A stretch of 64,000 nt of DNA from Siphonodentalium dalli (Eukaryota; Mollusca; Scaphopoda; Gadilida; Siphonodentaliidae), in NCBI GenBank assembly GCA_032622095.1, contig CP136064.1, forward strand, positions 251,040,484 to 251,104,483, given 5' to 3'. The notes beneath the pieces are model-generated. The model did no database searches and was not told the DNA's origin. It worked only from the letters and a program-made list of their open reading frames with translations. Shown here piece by piece: positions 11,901 to 26,900 of the stretch; position 1 is the stretch's first letter; every line of letters begins with the position of its first letter. Made by a program: the position numbers and the translations under genes.

Positions 11901-14900
11901 AAGTCAGTCACGTGAGTGCGATCACATGACCACAACTCGGTCACATGACCGATCATCTGCATCGACGCTTACCGATGACAGCGGTGGGTGGAGCTTTAAA
12001 TAATCCGCCAATCACGTAACGAGTTGATAAATTACGCTGGTTAATTACCTACGCCTTTACGATAAATAGCGATTACGGAATAAAACTGTTTGAATGTGCT
12101 GAATTATGAACTGGATTTGCTAGAATGTTGGATTATATAACGAATAATGATGGCTAAAATGCACTTTGAGGCGATAACAGTTGTTTGAAATGAGATTAAT
12201 TTATGCAGAAATGCAATGAGCGAGCGGAATTTCGTGCGAAACTAATTTAACTTTTTCTGAAAGAATACAAGTTACGCCATATACCGGTACTTCATTCTTC
12301 GTTGTATGGTACCAATTTCGGAAGCTAGTTTACACACTAGTGTCATCCCGTTGTGCGCTATATGCGTACAATTAAATACAAATGGGGTGTGATTAAAAAG
12401 GTGGTGGTTATTGTACTAGTACATGTATCATGATGGCTTATATTCGTCATAATAATGTTCCTGTCTGTTTCTTCACACGAAACATTTTGTGTGGAGAAGT
12501 GCACGACTGTGAACAGCTTGCTAAAATCCTTCCAGTCAAGATCGATAAGTGAGTAAACAAAATAATTCACTCGAATACACAACAGACTGTTGAAACTACA
12601 ATAATTATTAGTTAGGCTGCAGTTTGGCATAACGACATTTTTTTTTAATTGAAGGTTAGCCTGGCATTATTTTTCAGTTTGTGTTTGTTGTTCGTTTTAT
12701 TTTACGTTTTGATGGCACATATTGACTTTCTAGAGAGGATTATTTTGAATTGTTAGCATAGAAAAAATCCAATGATTGCCTCTATCTGTATCTGTATGTA
12801 GTTCGGTGTAGTAGCCTTGATTTGGCTGTAGGTGCACCGTTGGACGACTTAATTAGCTGTTAATGCTCTAATAAAGAACGTCCATGTTTTCGTCGCGTGT
12901 AGACAATAAAGAGCGTTCTCAATTATGAACGTGCTCTATTTCTATATGTCATGGGTGATTTTGTATGTGGTATTGTGACAATTAAATATAAAGAGCGTCC
13001 ATGCTTCCGTCTCACAAAAGCGGTAGACAATAAAGAGCGTTCTAAATTACGCACTGTGTTGTCTTTTTTGAGGTACTAAATAATGGATCGCTAGCCCGCC
13101 CACAACTGAATACACTACATCTACTAGGCATCTTGGAATATGTGGAGATAACAGATACTCGGGATATTATATCGAAAGTAAAACAACAAACAAACACAAA
13201 ACAAAAGCGCCTAAATAGAGTTAACATTATTCAGCCCAGTGTTTATATTAATTTGGGCGCTTCTTATATATGTATGACCAGAGAGATAATGTTCTTTCTA
13301 TTCACTTTGTGGCATTTTAGAGTGCAAACAAGTTCGCGACTGACACTGATGAATAGTCACTGAGTGATTACAAATCACCGAGTGAATACGCGAGACAATC
13401 AAAGCACTAATTACTGCCATCTATTCACCAAAGCAGACACATGCCGGCATGTTATTAATGGCTACAAAAACAACAACCATTCTAGGCGTTATTAATTACT
13501 TTATTCACATAGTTATTGCCTTCTATTCCAGATAAACGACCAAAGCGTAACGTAATCTATACACCACACGCGCACATACGACTCCGCATTTTAGTATCGG
13601 CTGACTTACGATTACGTCATCGTAGTCAGCATAATAAACTTTGGCTCCGAATCTGTGTTTTTAATTTGCTCCCCACAAGTACGTCACTCGTAGTTTAGTC
13701 ACGGAAATCTCCGAATACCGGTGGTGGTATTATTTATTTATTTTACGGGTTATTTATTATGCGATCGGAATGGGACTTGGATCATTTTAATCACAACAGG
13801 GAGGGCTTTCCGATTGCGTTATGTAGTTTCTAGACCGAATAAATCCTTTAAGCCAATGCATTCTCTTATATATGCGAGGTACCTATGGTCGACTTGCATA
13901 TATAAGAGAATGCATTGGCACAGGATTTTCAAAAAATTTCAGGAAGCTCCAGTCATGGAAGGGTTAAACTATTCACACAAGTGCATATGTTGCGTTATAA
14001 CACAGAATTTCTAATAAGTTATTGCAGCTAATAAGTTCGATATTAGAATAAATGCAACATATCAAATCAATATATCTGAAATAAATGCCATATAAGGTAT
14101 ATGTTACGGCTTACGTTGCATTGAAAATTGAATGTCTCAGTTTTTTACGTTAACAGATACAATATAACAAACTCATCGCAGCCATCTGATTGCCTCATTG
14201 TTATTGTCTGTGACCCTATTTCAATGCAACGGATGAAACAGATTTGTCTGAAACCTACTTTACAATCTGATATTATATGTATGCTCTCATTTTTATATGC
14301 CCATTTTTTTAAAAAGCGGGACGTGTTATGTTATTGGTCCATCCGCCCTGTTAGCTTTTGATTATTGATAATAAGTTCAGTCTCAACTGAAAGGAATGAA
14401 ATTTTGTATGTGGGTTTACTAGCACAAAATACTGGTCAAATTCGAATTCGGTTCCACCCACCAATTTTCACCAGAGTTATGCCCCTTTTTGTTAGAATTT
14501 TCACTCAGTTTTCATTTCCGGATGATAATATTAGTAATTCTGAAATGAATGGAATGAAATTTGGTTTGTGAGTGTACTAGCCAAAAATACAGGCAAAGTT
14601 CGAATTTGGGTTCCGCCCGCCAATTTTTAAGGCCCTTTGTTGGATTTACCATGTGCGTATTTTGTCATGCCCTAGCAATGCTCTTGTTCAGGTTATGGTG
14701 GTTATTCATCAGCTTACAATATGACATTATTATTATCTTCTTAATTTTCAGATTATGGTAGCTACTCATCAGCTTACAATCTGACGTTATATGTGTGTTC
14801 TTCTTTTTCAGATTATGGTGGCTATTCAAAAATTGTCCTCTGCTAGAAGTGATTGATCTTGAAGGCAATATAAGACTAACTGGTCAGGTAATCAGAATTA

Positions 14901-17900
14901 TAAATTGTAACTGGTCAGTTAATCAGAATTATAAAATCTAACTGGTCAGGTCGTAATCCGAATTATAAAATCTAACTGGTCGGGTAATCAGAATTATAAA
15001 ATCTAACTGGTAAGGTAATCAGAATTATAAAATCTAACTGGTAAGGTAATCAGAATTATAAAATCTAACTGGTCAGGTAATCAGATATATAAAATATTTA
15101 GGTGACTTTTTGTATTCGCCAAATTAGCTACCCTTAATTTATCAATAAAAATTGTAACTGTTCAGGAAACATAGTGTCTTCACCTGCATAGAAATGTAAA
15201 TATTTTCCAGTTTGACAGAACCAAATTAATTACTATGGTGCTGGTATTAAACATAGGACATCAAATCAGAAGCTTCACTATATCTATCAAATTTATAGAA
15301 GGAACTTTTCATTCTGCCATATCGTCATAGCAAACTCATATGATACCGTCAAACACATGTCTAGTTTCATTCAAAGACATTTTAATTAATAATATTACAG
15401 TCTTAGTGAACCCAGAATCAAGTCATAAGTTTAGTGTGCCTGTCATTTGCAGAATGAGGGCCCCAGAGGGTGAATTTAGTGACCCTTTCCTGCATAGCAG
15501 GCTAGCATCACCATGTTCACCCTCTTGGGACCTCATTCTGCATGTCCTCATCTGCTATGGGAGCAGAGACGTGGCGACAGGGGGGAGGGGGGTTTGGGGT
15601 GGGGTGTCTCACCCCCCCAACTTCGGTCTAAATTTTCAACAGTTGGAAATTTCATACCTGCCAAAACATTAGTTGGAAATTTTACACCAACAATAGGTTG
15701 AAAATGTTCTTGTAGTTTGATTTTCAAACAATTTATTGGGGGGAATTAATTGTTTTTGGACCAATATTTGCATATTTTCCTATTTTTTGTCAAAATTTTG
15801 GACTGAAATGGTCATCAGTTGGAAATTATCCAACCTTAGGGGGGGGTGGCAGGTTGGAAATCTCCAACACTTGGAAAGCTTGTGTCCTGGTCCCTCCCCT
15901 GTGGCCAGTCAAAAACTGCTAGTTAATTTTAAGAAAACAATATTGTCATACATTTGGTCAACATTGTCATTGGAATTGTCATCAGTTGTAAATTTTCCAA
16001 ACTAAGTAGGGTGTCAGGTTTGAAATTTCCAACTCTAGGAATGCTTGAGGCTAGTCTAGATGCTAGGATTTTGCGATTTTCTTGTTCAGATTACAAAATT
16101 TCCGCACACCGGGTCGAACCATGGTCGGCCCAGTGTGTCATTGTTCCCCCCCCCCCCCCCCCTGGGATTTTCTTGTTCAAATTTCAAAATTTTCTCACCA
16201 GGCTGAACAACCACGGTCAGCCCAGTGTGTCGTGGTCTCTTACATGTAGCCGTGTGCATTTGTATGAAGTTAGACCACTAGATGTTAGGATTTATGCAAT
16301 GTTTCAGGTTAAAATATCTTAATGTTCTCTTACCGGGAATATAGAACCATGGTATATGAAGATATAGAATATTAGGCCTAAGCACTGAACAGAGGTGCAA
16401 GGGGGGGGGGGTGCAAATGGAATTATGCAAAACTTGTGTTTGGTCTGATTCTGATTCAAGGGGGGGGGGGGGTACAGTTGGAATTTCCCAAAGTGGACAC
16501 CTACCCAACGGAAACCATCTAGCCACGTCCCTGTATGGGAGACATAGACTCAGATTGAAGTTCCCATTGTGATGTACACCCATTGGGAACCTCGATTATG
16601 CAGTGTGTCATCTGCCAATTTGTGGAAATAGAGAAACTAAACTAGAAAAGAAATAGAATCTAAGTTTCTATAGATATTTTATAATAAAGAAACTTTCCAG
16701 AGAAGATGAGACCTAAGCAAATGTCAGACACCATATACCACATGTATTACCATTACTATTTTTGTTTCCCAGGAATATATATTTTAGTTTCTAATAAAGA
16801 TTATCCTTTCAGTGCTTCCATATGTTGGGGAACAATACCAAGAAACTTGTGCTCAACGATTGCTTGAAGGTGAGTTATATATTTTAAAGTGAAATATATA
16901 AATAAATTAATTATTAATTGTCCGTTATCACATAGAGGTTCATTGTATGTTGTGAAGTTTTTTGTGAAGAATTTTCTTTTCATCATATTGGTCCATTGCT
17001 GATTCCATGCTTTTGTGAAATCAGGAAGTCACATGGTTTGTTCTCGAAAAAGGGGTCTTGGTCGAAACTTACAGTGATTGTATTTATCTTGTAAATTATG
17101 TGTCATATCATATATATGCCTGTTACCTGTACATGCATGACACCAAGCTTGGTGCTGTGTGACGAGCAGGGTCAATGATATTAAACAAGCTTCAATTTAT
17201 ACCTAGTAACTGCTTTCTTTTGTCATATTTTGGAGTATTGACAGATAATCAGAATGATAGGCACTGGCTTAGTATCAGGTGTTCATAGCATCATAACATG
17301 TGTGAGAAAATTATAGGTACATGAAATACTTACATACGGATGTCATATTCGTTGGACAGATTTAGTTGAAGTGAAAAAAAATCATCTGAAATGACTAAAT
17401 TTTTTGCCCACTTATTACCAGGCTTGTATTTAATTCCAATCATATTCATCATTTCAGCTTAGTGATGTCGGCATACAACAGTTAACAGATAAATGTCCTA
17501 ATATAACAGAACTCCACATCAGTAACTGTCTAAAGCTATCAGACGGATCTATTCAAAGGATATCACTAGTAAGATGCATTATAAATATCTATTTTTGATG
17601 GCTGATAACTCATGCTTGTAAACTTGTATATATTAGCCATGGAAACTTACTTTAAATACAAAATTCATAATATATTGTGTTTTCTTGTCTATACTTAACC
17701 CTTTCAGTGCCAGGTCCGATTTTTGTATCAACCCATATACCCTGTGCCAATGCATTATCTTATACATGCGAGTCGACCATAGGTCGCCTCGCATATATAA
17801 GAGAATGCATTGGCCTAACAATTTTTCATCATTTGTTATTATTTTTTACAATTTTTTACAATTTTAATAATTTTTTCTTATATTCTTTAACAGACTTATT

Positions 17901-20900
17901 TTGTAGGTTTATGCCAGGCATCAAACTTATTACTATGAATACTTGGTGATAGTTTCGAGTTATAACATGCCCCTAAGGTTTTATCCAGTTTGTTTTTAAA
18001 TTCGCTATAGCATGCAGCATTGCTTAAGCATACCCAAAACAAATTCAACCCAAATGTTTTTATTATTTTTTTTTAATTTTAGGGCCGATTTTACAGACCG
18101 TAAATTAGGGCCGATGAGATCGGCCCCTGGCACTGAAAGGGTTAACATTCAGTGAAAATTTTATCAGCCTGTAAATTCCAACTACATCTTTATGCCAAAA
18201 CTAAAATTGGGTTTGTTTGGCCACTCCCTACCTACCCAAGAAAAGGCCCCTTACTCTGCCTTACTGGAATATTTTTGATCAGCCTTACATAGAAGAAATT
18301 TTATTTTTATAATATAGTTTAGCCGCAATAATAACTTCTGATATTTCACAAAATAGGTGTCATGTTTATCAAAGTTATCAGTTTCTACGAAGAAATATAT
18401 AATTACTATTATAAATTTAGTTGAAATATATTAATATTTGTCAAGTATTATTCATGGGATTATAACAGAATGGGTTGAGGTACTCGCTAAGTATCAGTGT
18501 TCCTTGTTTAAATTTGCGTGAATATATTCTCATTTCTTATCGATTAGGTCACATATCGATTAAAATAAGATGTCCGTCAATTCAGATCAAGCTTAAAAAT
18601 TTGTCCCATGTATGTGTTATTATCGAAACTGAAGAAACTTGGCCTTAGATATATTGATCTCCATGATAGTTTGTTATGTTAAGAACTGCTTGTTCCGTGG
18701 ATTTCCATGCATTCCATGGAGTATGGATGAAAGTTGGTCTGACATTTTGTGTGGCACTTGAAAAATATCAGACCAACTTCCAAACCCCATGGAACGCAAC
18801 AAAATCAATGTCCGTTTCTCATATTTGCACTCAACTGGCAGATTGAAAGATCATATAGCACCCAATTTGAAGGATATTCTGATATCGTGTTGCAATTTGT
18901 GTCCATAATATATGAAAACAAGTTGGTATGTGATATCATATTTTTTTTACAATGTCCACCCACCATTCAAGTTCCACAGAGTGAATGCATGTAGGAGTGT
19001 ATATAATATCCATTGTATTACCTTTGAAATTGAAACATTTTAACTTTTATGAAACTGAATATGGCTTATCATAAAGTAGGTATTCATGTAGAATTAACTC
19101 CCCTATTTTCTGCAGGTCATCAAAGATATCCAGGTCTTCAGTTATGGTGGAAAAGTAGAAGGTAATATATCATCAAAAGAATGAATGCATAGCCAATCAT
19201 TACCCATGCTGAATCGGAGAGAATATTCATCTACATAATATAGGTTGAACCATTTCTTTGTAAATAAAATAAGTTAAATGCTACAAAAATGTTCTTAAAG
19301 TGATGTGAAACACTCCGGTAGTGTGATCAAATAGAAATGGAGAATAATCTTGTTCAAATTAGTTATTTTTACGAATATTAATCCAAATTTCCCGCACACA
19401 CATTGTCATTCTTATATATTAATTAAATGCAATGACGCTCGATGGCGAAATCATTTACGTTAGTTTATCGCCGATTGTTGCGTCCTGAATCAAGATATAA
19501 TTTATTTACAATTGTGCATAGTTAAGACGATTATATCTATGCAGTGGTATGGTCGATTTCTTTGAGATTTTCAGCGATGTTAGTAGAATGCTACATTCCC
19601 ACAGTTGGCATAGCACCTGAATACTAACTTATCAGTTTCACGCACCCGAACAAGTACATAATATGTCTTTAATACAAGTATCTGTATATGATATGGTTTA
19701 TACCCACATTGAGAAAAAATGAACCCCTGATTTGAACACCAAACCTGGTCCAACTTGGAAGAAAAAATTACTTACATGAGTTTTTAATGAAACTGTGATA
19801 GATGAGGAAAGATCAGTTAATTTACAAAGTGTGTGATTGTCTTGGTGAGAATTTTCTGCAAAAAGAAAGTTTATTATCCCCCGCCAAATAAAATTTGCGG
19901 GGGATATAGGAATGGGTTCCATCCGTCCATATCGTCTGTCGCACCGTCTGTCCATCCATCCCGAATTTGTAAGAGTCATAACTTGAACAAATGTAAATGG
20001 ATTTCAAAGATTTTTGGTATATGAGTTCATCTTATCATTACCTAGAATGAGTTCGCAAGCCAGGTCCGGTCGGATATTATTACCGGAGTTATTGGACTTT
20101 GTTTATTATTTTTGTCGAATTTACCAAATAGCAAATAGACGACGTCACAGGGCTCATTTCCACAAATGTCAACGAATTTAAAAGATTTTTGGTATATGAG
20201 TTCACATGACCAGTATCTAGAACGAGTTCGCAACCCAGGTCCGGCCGGATATTTTCAGCAGAGTTATTCGACTTTGTTTATTGTTTTGTGTGCAAATGGA
20301 CGACGTCACAGGGCTCATTTCCACAAATCTCAACAGATTTCAATGATATTTGGTATATGAGTTCACTTGACCATTATCTAGAACGAGTTCGCAAACCAGG
20401 TCCAGCCGGATATTTTCAGCAGACTTATTGTGTGCAAATGGACGGCGACACAAGGCTCATTTCCACAAATGTCAACAGATTTCAAAGATTTTGGTATATT
20501 CGTTCCCATGACCAGTACCAAAATGAGTTCGCAAGCCAGGCTTTTTGACAAAATCCCACCTCTTGTTTAGCACATACTGAGAACGCAAACATTATTGAGA
20601 ATGCACTTCCCCAGCTGCACAATTTGGCAGGGGATACCGCCGTCTGCGACTTCTTGTTATTAATCAAACTACAATTAGTTTGTATCTTTAATATTTTCTT
20701 ACTTCATTTTGTAGTCACATGCAATGGGCTCAGGAATATAGCGAATATGTCGGCATTGGTAAGTAGATACTGATCACTCCTTTAACCCTTTACCCAACAG
20801 AAGGGCCCTGTGCCAATGCATTCTCTTATATATGCGAGTCGACCATAGGTCGCCTCGCATATATAAGAGAATGCATTGGCTTAACACATTAAAAATTATA

Positions 20901-23900
20901 AAATTGTTAAAGAATGTAAGAAAAAATGGTAAAAAGTGTTAAAAAGTGTTTTTTTAGGCCAATGCATTCTCTTATATATGCGAGGCGACCTATGGTCGAC
21001 TCGCATATATAAGAGAATGCATTGGCACAGGGCTAACTGTAACTATCACAATGTGGTCAAGGAGCCGGTTCCAATGATATCCATATTTGTATGGTTCTAT
21101 TGAGACAGACCGAAGATATTTTAGGCTGTTGAAGCTTTATTTGGCCGGTTTGTTGGGTAAAGGGTTAACCCTTTCTATACTATATACTCATTGACGAGTA
21201 GTTATCCCTTATAAATGTTCATATAATAAGTTCAACTCCCGACCATAACATTTCCCTTCAACAAATAGAACTCCTTCTTCACTATTATTATTTGTCGTCT
21301 GCTTATATTACATGTACAGCCCTCAAAATCAACAATAGATCATTCTTTATATGTACACTTTTTATATGCCCATTTGAAAAAACGGCCTTATTATGTGATT
21401 GGTCTAGCTGTCCGACCCTCCGTCCATCTGTCTGTCCATAGCAATTTTGGTTTCCGGATGATAACTTTAGTTTGGGTTATTTTATTAACTAAATTTGGAA
21501 TGTGAGTTTTCCGGACCAAATTGCAGGTAAAGTTTGAATTTGGGTTCGTCCCGATGATTTTTATCAACATTTTATTTCCGGATGATAACTTGAGTTTGGA
21601 ATATATGATCACAACTAAAAACTTGGTATGTGACTCAGTCATACTAAAATACAGGTCAAGTTCGAATTTGGGTGCGTCTATTGTTTTATACCCTGGAATC
21701 TATATAAAACTTGCTGGGTGTCCTCGATTCATGTTATTTTATACCCTAGAATCTATGTAAAACTTGCTGGGAAGAGATAGACCATCTTTAACACTATCAT
21801 TATTTCAGGTTGAGTTGAATCTAAGTCAGAACCAACAACTTACAGATGATGTGCTCATACAGATAGCTCATGGATGTCCACATCTTGAGTATGTTAATGA
21901 TTGCAATACTGTTAATTGCCATTCAAGCAAGCCTTGAAATGGGGTGTCTGTCATTTGTAGAATGAGGTCCCCAGAGGGTGTATTTAGTGATGCTACCCCC
22001 GCATAGCGGGCTAGCATCACCAAATTCACCCTCTGGGGACCTCATTCTGCTGAGGTGTAAGCAGAATGAGGTCCCCAGAGGGTGTTTGGTGATGCTAGCC
22101 CACTATGCGGGGTAGCATCACTAAATTCACCCTCTGGGGACCTCATTCTGCAAATGACAGACACCCTATTTCAAGGCTTGCATTCAAGAGTGCGTTTTTT
22201 CTTTCACATGTGTGCTAGCAAGCCTGAGATAGTTTGTCTGTCATTTGCAGAATGAGATCCTCAGCATCCCCGGCTAGCATCACCAAATTCACCCTCTGAG
22301 GCCTCAACTGCTATAGGAGACATAGGATCAGATTGAAGTTCCCCAATCGAAGTTGGTGATGTTCACCCATTTGTCACCTTGATTATGCATTTTATCTTCT
22401 GCAAATTAGGGGATATAGAAACTGAACAGAAGAGAAAAAGTAACTAAAAACAATGTTAATTTGAGACTGTAGATACTTCCCAGAAGATGAGGTCACCAGA
22501 GGGTGAATTTAGTGATGCTAGCCTGCTGTGTGGGGTAACATAACTAAATTCACCCTCTGGGGACCTCATTCTGCAAATGACAGACACACTATTTCAAGGC
22601 TTGCATGTGTGCTAGCAAGCTTCAAATAAGATGAATGACTTCTTTCTACATCACAATTAGGGATAATTGAAATGTCTCATAAAGAATTGAACCTTTTTTC
22701 GTAAAAAATTCGATAAATAATTGCTATGTAGTATTAAACTATAACATAAACGACTATTGCGAGGAGATATCTCTTGATTCCATTAGCTTAGGAAGCATAA
22801 ATCAAATTTTTAATTGTTACATAATATAGACATTGAAAGTGAGAAAGGTAACATAAAAACCAAACATGTAATCAGTGTTCATTAAAGATCTTCTTCAATT
22901 TAACTTTTGTATCTTCGAACAGGAAGCTTGACATCAGCTTATGTCACCGGCATCTTACAGACCTGGGAATCGGGGCGCTATCATGTTTAGATAGACTCTA
23001 TTATCTCAACATCAGCTATCTTCACAAGGTTTGTAAAACATTAATATATGGTTACCATCAATTTTATATGATCAAGGTCTCATTTTGTACTAAGAGACCA
23101 AACAATATGATAGAGGTTGTGAAATATGTTTGGAATATATCATCCTTCAATAAAATTCAAGTCTGATTTAACAGTCGAAGTTGGGTCGAAATAATCAATT
23201 CAATTTGTCTGAAATTTAGTATAAACTGAGACAATTTTTATCCAATTTGAAAAACTGTGTTATCTTAACACATATTGGTATTTCAATAGGAACAATACTC
23301 AGCCATTGTGCAAATATGTCTCATATTGTTCTATAATTACAGCATGCCTTTAACCCTTTCATGACTGGAGCTGTGCTGGTGCAGTATTAAAGATCCTGTG
23401 CCAGTGCATTCTCTTAATGAGCCTCACATATATAAGAGAATGGACTGGCTTACAAGGTCATGGTAAATATTGTTAGGCCAATGTATTCTCTTATGTATGC
23501 GAGGCTCTCTATTGGAGACTTGCATATATAAGAGAAAGAATGCATTGGCACAGGGTTTCGCAAAATTTCTGGAAGCTCTATAGAAGTAAGGGTTAAATGT
23601 TACAAACTGATGATCTTTAATATGTGAGAATTGAGTCCATGAATTAATTGCAGGTTACCTCAAACAGTATCAAGCTGATCGCATTGAATGGCAGACTGAA
23701 AGAATTCATAGCCAGAGCATGCTCAGAGATCGATGATGAGTGTATGTAATACCAGAGACTCTACTCGATCTCTATTTGCTGGTAGAGGGGTGATGTCGCA
23801 AGAGCTATACTTGTCCTTGACCTCGTTTAATGGTATACTTGTAGGGCGTGCATCTATAATCTCAAATCGTCTCCACCCACCATGCATGTGCTATTTGACT

Positions 23901-26900
23901 TATATATCAAGATGTTCCACCCACTTGGGTGTTTTAAAAACCACCCGAAAGATACCCATTAATTAGTTGAATATAACGTAACTGCCAATTCCGGGGTGAA
24001 GGTCGAGTATAGCTCCTGCGACATTACCCCTTAACCTATTTACTACCATTTTCTCAAGAAGGTTTGAATTGGGAGCTCTATATGCCCCTTAATTAAATAA
24101 GCTTTGATTTGTGGTGGCATTTTGAGTGAACAACTCTCTGAATTAAAGCCACATGGCGGTTTGCGCTCAAACATACACCTAATAATATTTTATTTTGGAT
24201 TTTTCTTGGTATCGAAATTGGTTGATAAATACTTGAACTACCTTTCTACAAGCATTATAAATTATGTCCCAGAATGATGCATTTGAAGTCATAAAAATAC
24301 AATTTCAAACTCAATATATGTGCCCCGTACAAAAACGGTGCCATTTGTTTAAAGTGATGTGAAACACTCCGGCAGGGTGATCAAATAGAAATGGAGAATA
24401 ATCTTGCTCTTATATATAGTCATGTTTACGAATATTAATTCAAATTGACATCACACACTGTCATTCTTATATATCAATTAAATGCAATGACTCTCGATGG
24501 CAAAATCATTTGTGTTAGTTTATCGACGATAGTTGTGTCCCGAATCGAGATGTAAACATTTACAATTGAGCGTGGTTTAGGCGATGTTTTCTATGGAGTG
24601 TTATTGTCGATTTCTTTGAAATTTTCGGCATTGTTAGCAGAATGCTATATCCCTTAGGTTGGCATAGCGCCTGATTACTTTCTGATAATTTCCACGCACC
24701 AGAATAAGTCCATAATATGTCTTGAAATCAGAATTCTGGAATCGAAAATGGAATGTCCGGAAAAGGTATATTCATAATATTGCATTATCTTAACATGAAA
24801 CTATTCAAAAACTTCATGTACTGCTTTCTCTTTGTTTTAATCATCAACATGATGCAGTACCTTAAATGTTTCAGAGTGACAACAGCTCTAGATTTTCTTT
24901 CCTTGGTCCATAGTTGCTGACTAAAAAATTTAACTAGCACAAATGAAACAATTTCAAATTTATTGAACAATATAAGAAACAATACACTTATTTTTAGCCA
25001 TATATCAATTTGTTCAGAAATCTTCCGTGAAGGTTGTGTTTTGAGATACCTTTTATCTATTATGTATACCATTACATAATTTTGGGGTTCGAATGAGCCA
25101 GATCCATTTAAGCAACATTTCCACAACGGATGTCTGAAGTAATATAATGGTGTTGGTGTTGAGCCAATTTTGGAAGGTGCCTCAAACTATATACTTAATT
25201 AAAATTCATTTCTACTTCTATCTACAAACCAACCTATACTGCTATAGTTAGAATCAAATGCTTTCTAGTCGATATAAGGAATTGAAGTTTCATACTGAGC
25301 CAACAAATTGTAGTTCCTGAGTTACAAGTAGCCCATTAGAATCATAAAACAATAATGATGCCAGCCTCACAGTTTTCTAGGGAATAACTAGGATAGCAGT
25401 TAAAAAATGAATACAATTACCGGGATAGTAATGAGCATAGTTTGGCTCTCAGATATTCACCAGCGTCTACATTTCATAGTTGTGATTTTACATCCTTTCC
25501 ATATATTCTAGTTATTTGAAAAGTAAGACATTATGAAAACAATGTCATCTTTTTTCATGTCGGCACTATTTATTTGGATGTCTTATCGGGTTTGATGATC
25601 AACAAGCCTTATTTATTACTAACTGGTAACTGTAATTGTAATAGATAGATATAAAAAGTCAGAGGTAATAACATTATACAAACACAATCTCTGAAGAGCT
25701 TTTGACCGACTGTAAAACAATACATATATAAATTGAACACATACAGAAATCATATCAATTTAATATAAGTTAAAATAAGTTATCCTAGTTAAAATACCTA
25801 ACTGTAACAGTTATCTTTTATAAATTTGCCAAGTAATAAAATTACTATATATTAAAAACATCAGTATAATTTCATTTGCCACTTCCAGTAATAACAGAGA
25901 AAAGTAAATTAGAATTTGCTTGAATTACATGTTTCTGAAGTTTTGGAATACTTTGAAATGTTAGCCAAAAACCATAATCTCCTGTAATAATAATAGAAAT
26001 GAAATGTTAAAGTTGTTGTGTTATTTACCTTTATTTGATAAGCATGCAAACCCTCTCTAATTTTAAATTAACAGGTATGCGAGTCATAGCAGAGCAGTGC
26101 TTTGAACTAGAGTTTGTGGATCTGTGCGGGAATCTAGATGTGACGTCAGCCACTCTCACTACATTCTCTAACTTATTTATTGAGAACGGTATAACACTAT
26201 ATTTGGGAGGTGAGTTTCACAAATACAACACTATCTGAAATAGAGTTTGAAATCACACATCAATCGAAATTGGAAAATACACAAACAGTGCCACTTTAAA
26301 AGATGGTCTATCTGTTCCAGGCCACAATTACAACAACAACAACATAATATTTTATAAAACCCGATTTGAAGACTACAAATAGATTTTCATATGCCTTTTT
26401 TTTTTTTAAAGGGACATATTATGTCATTGGTCTGTCCGTCCTTCTGTCTGTTCGCTTTTTTTTTCATATCAGGATGATAACTTTAGCAAGTCTGAACTGA
26501 ATGATATGAAAATTATATGTGGGTTTACTAGCAAAAAATACAGGTCAAGTTCAAATTTGAGTTCCGCCCACCAATTTTCACTGTAATGGCCCTTTTTTTT
26601 TCTAAATTTGCACTCAATTTTTTTTCTGGATGATAACTTTTACTATGTCTGAACTGAATGGAATTAAATTTAGTATGTGAGTTTACTAGCCCAAAATACA
26701 GGTCAAGTTCGAATTTGGGTTCCACCTGCCAATTTTCACGAGAGTTATGGCCCTTTGTTTAAATTACAACAGGCATAGTTTGCCATACCCAAGCAACGCT
26801 CTTCTTCTGTGAATAAAACATGGAGTTGACAAAACTGAAGATTAGGTGTATTATTTGTCTAAAGTCATAACATAAGTGGTTCATTCCTGCAAAATATGTG

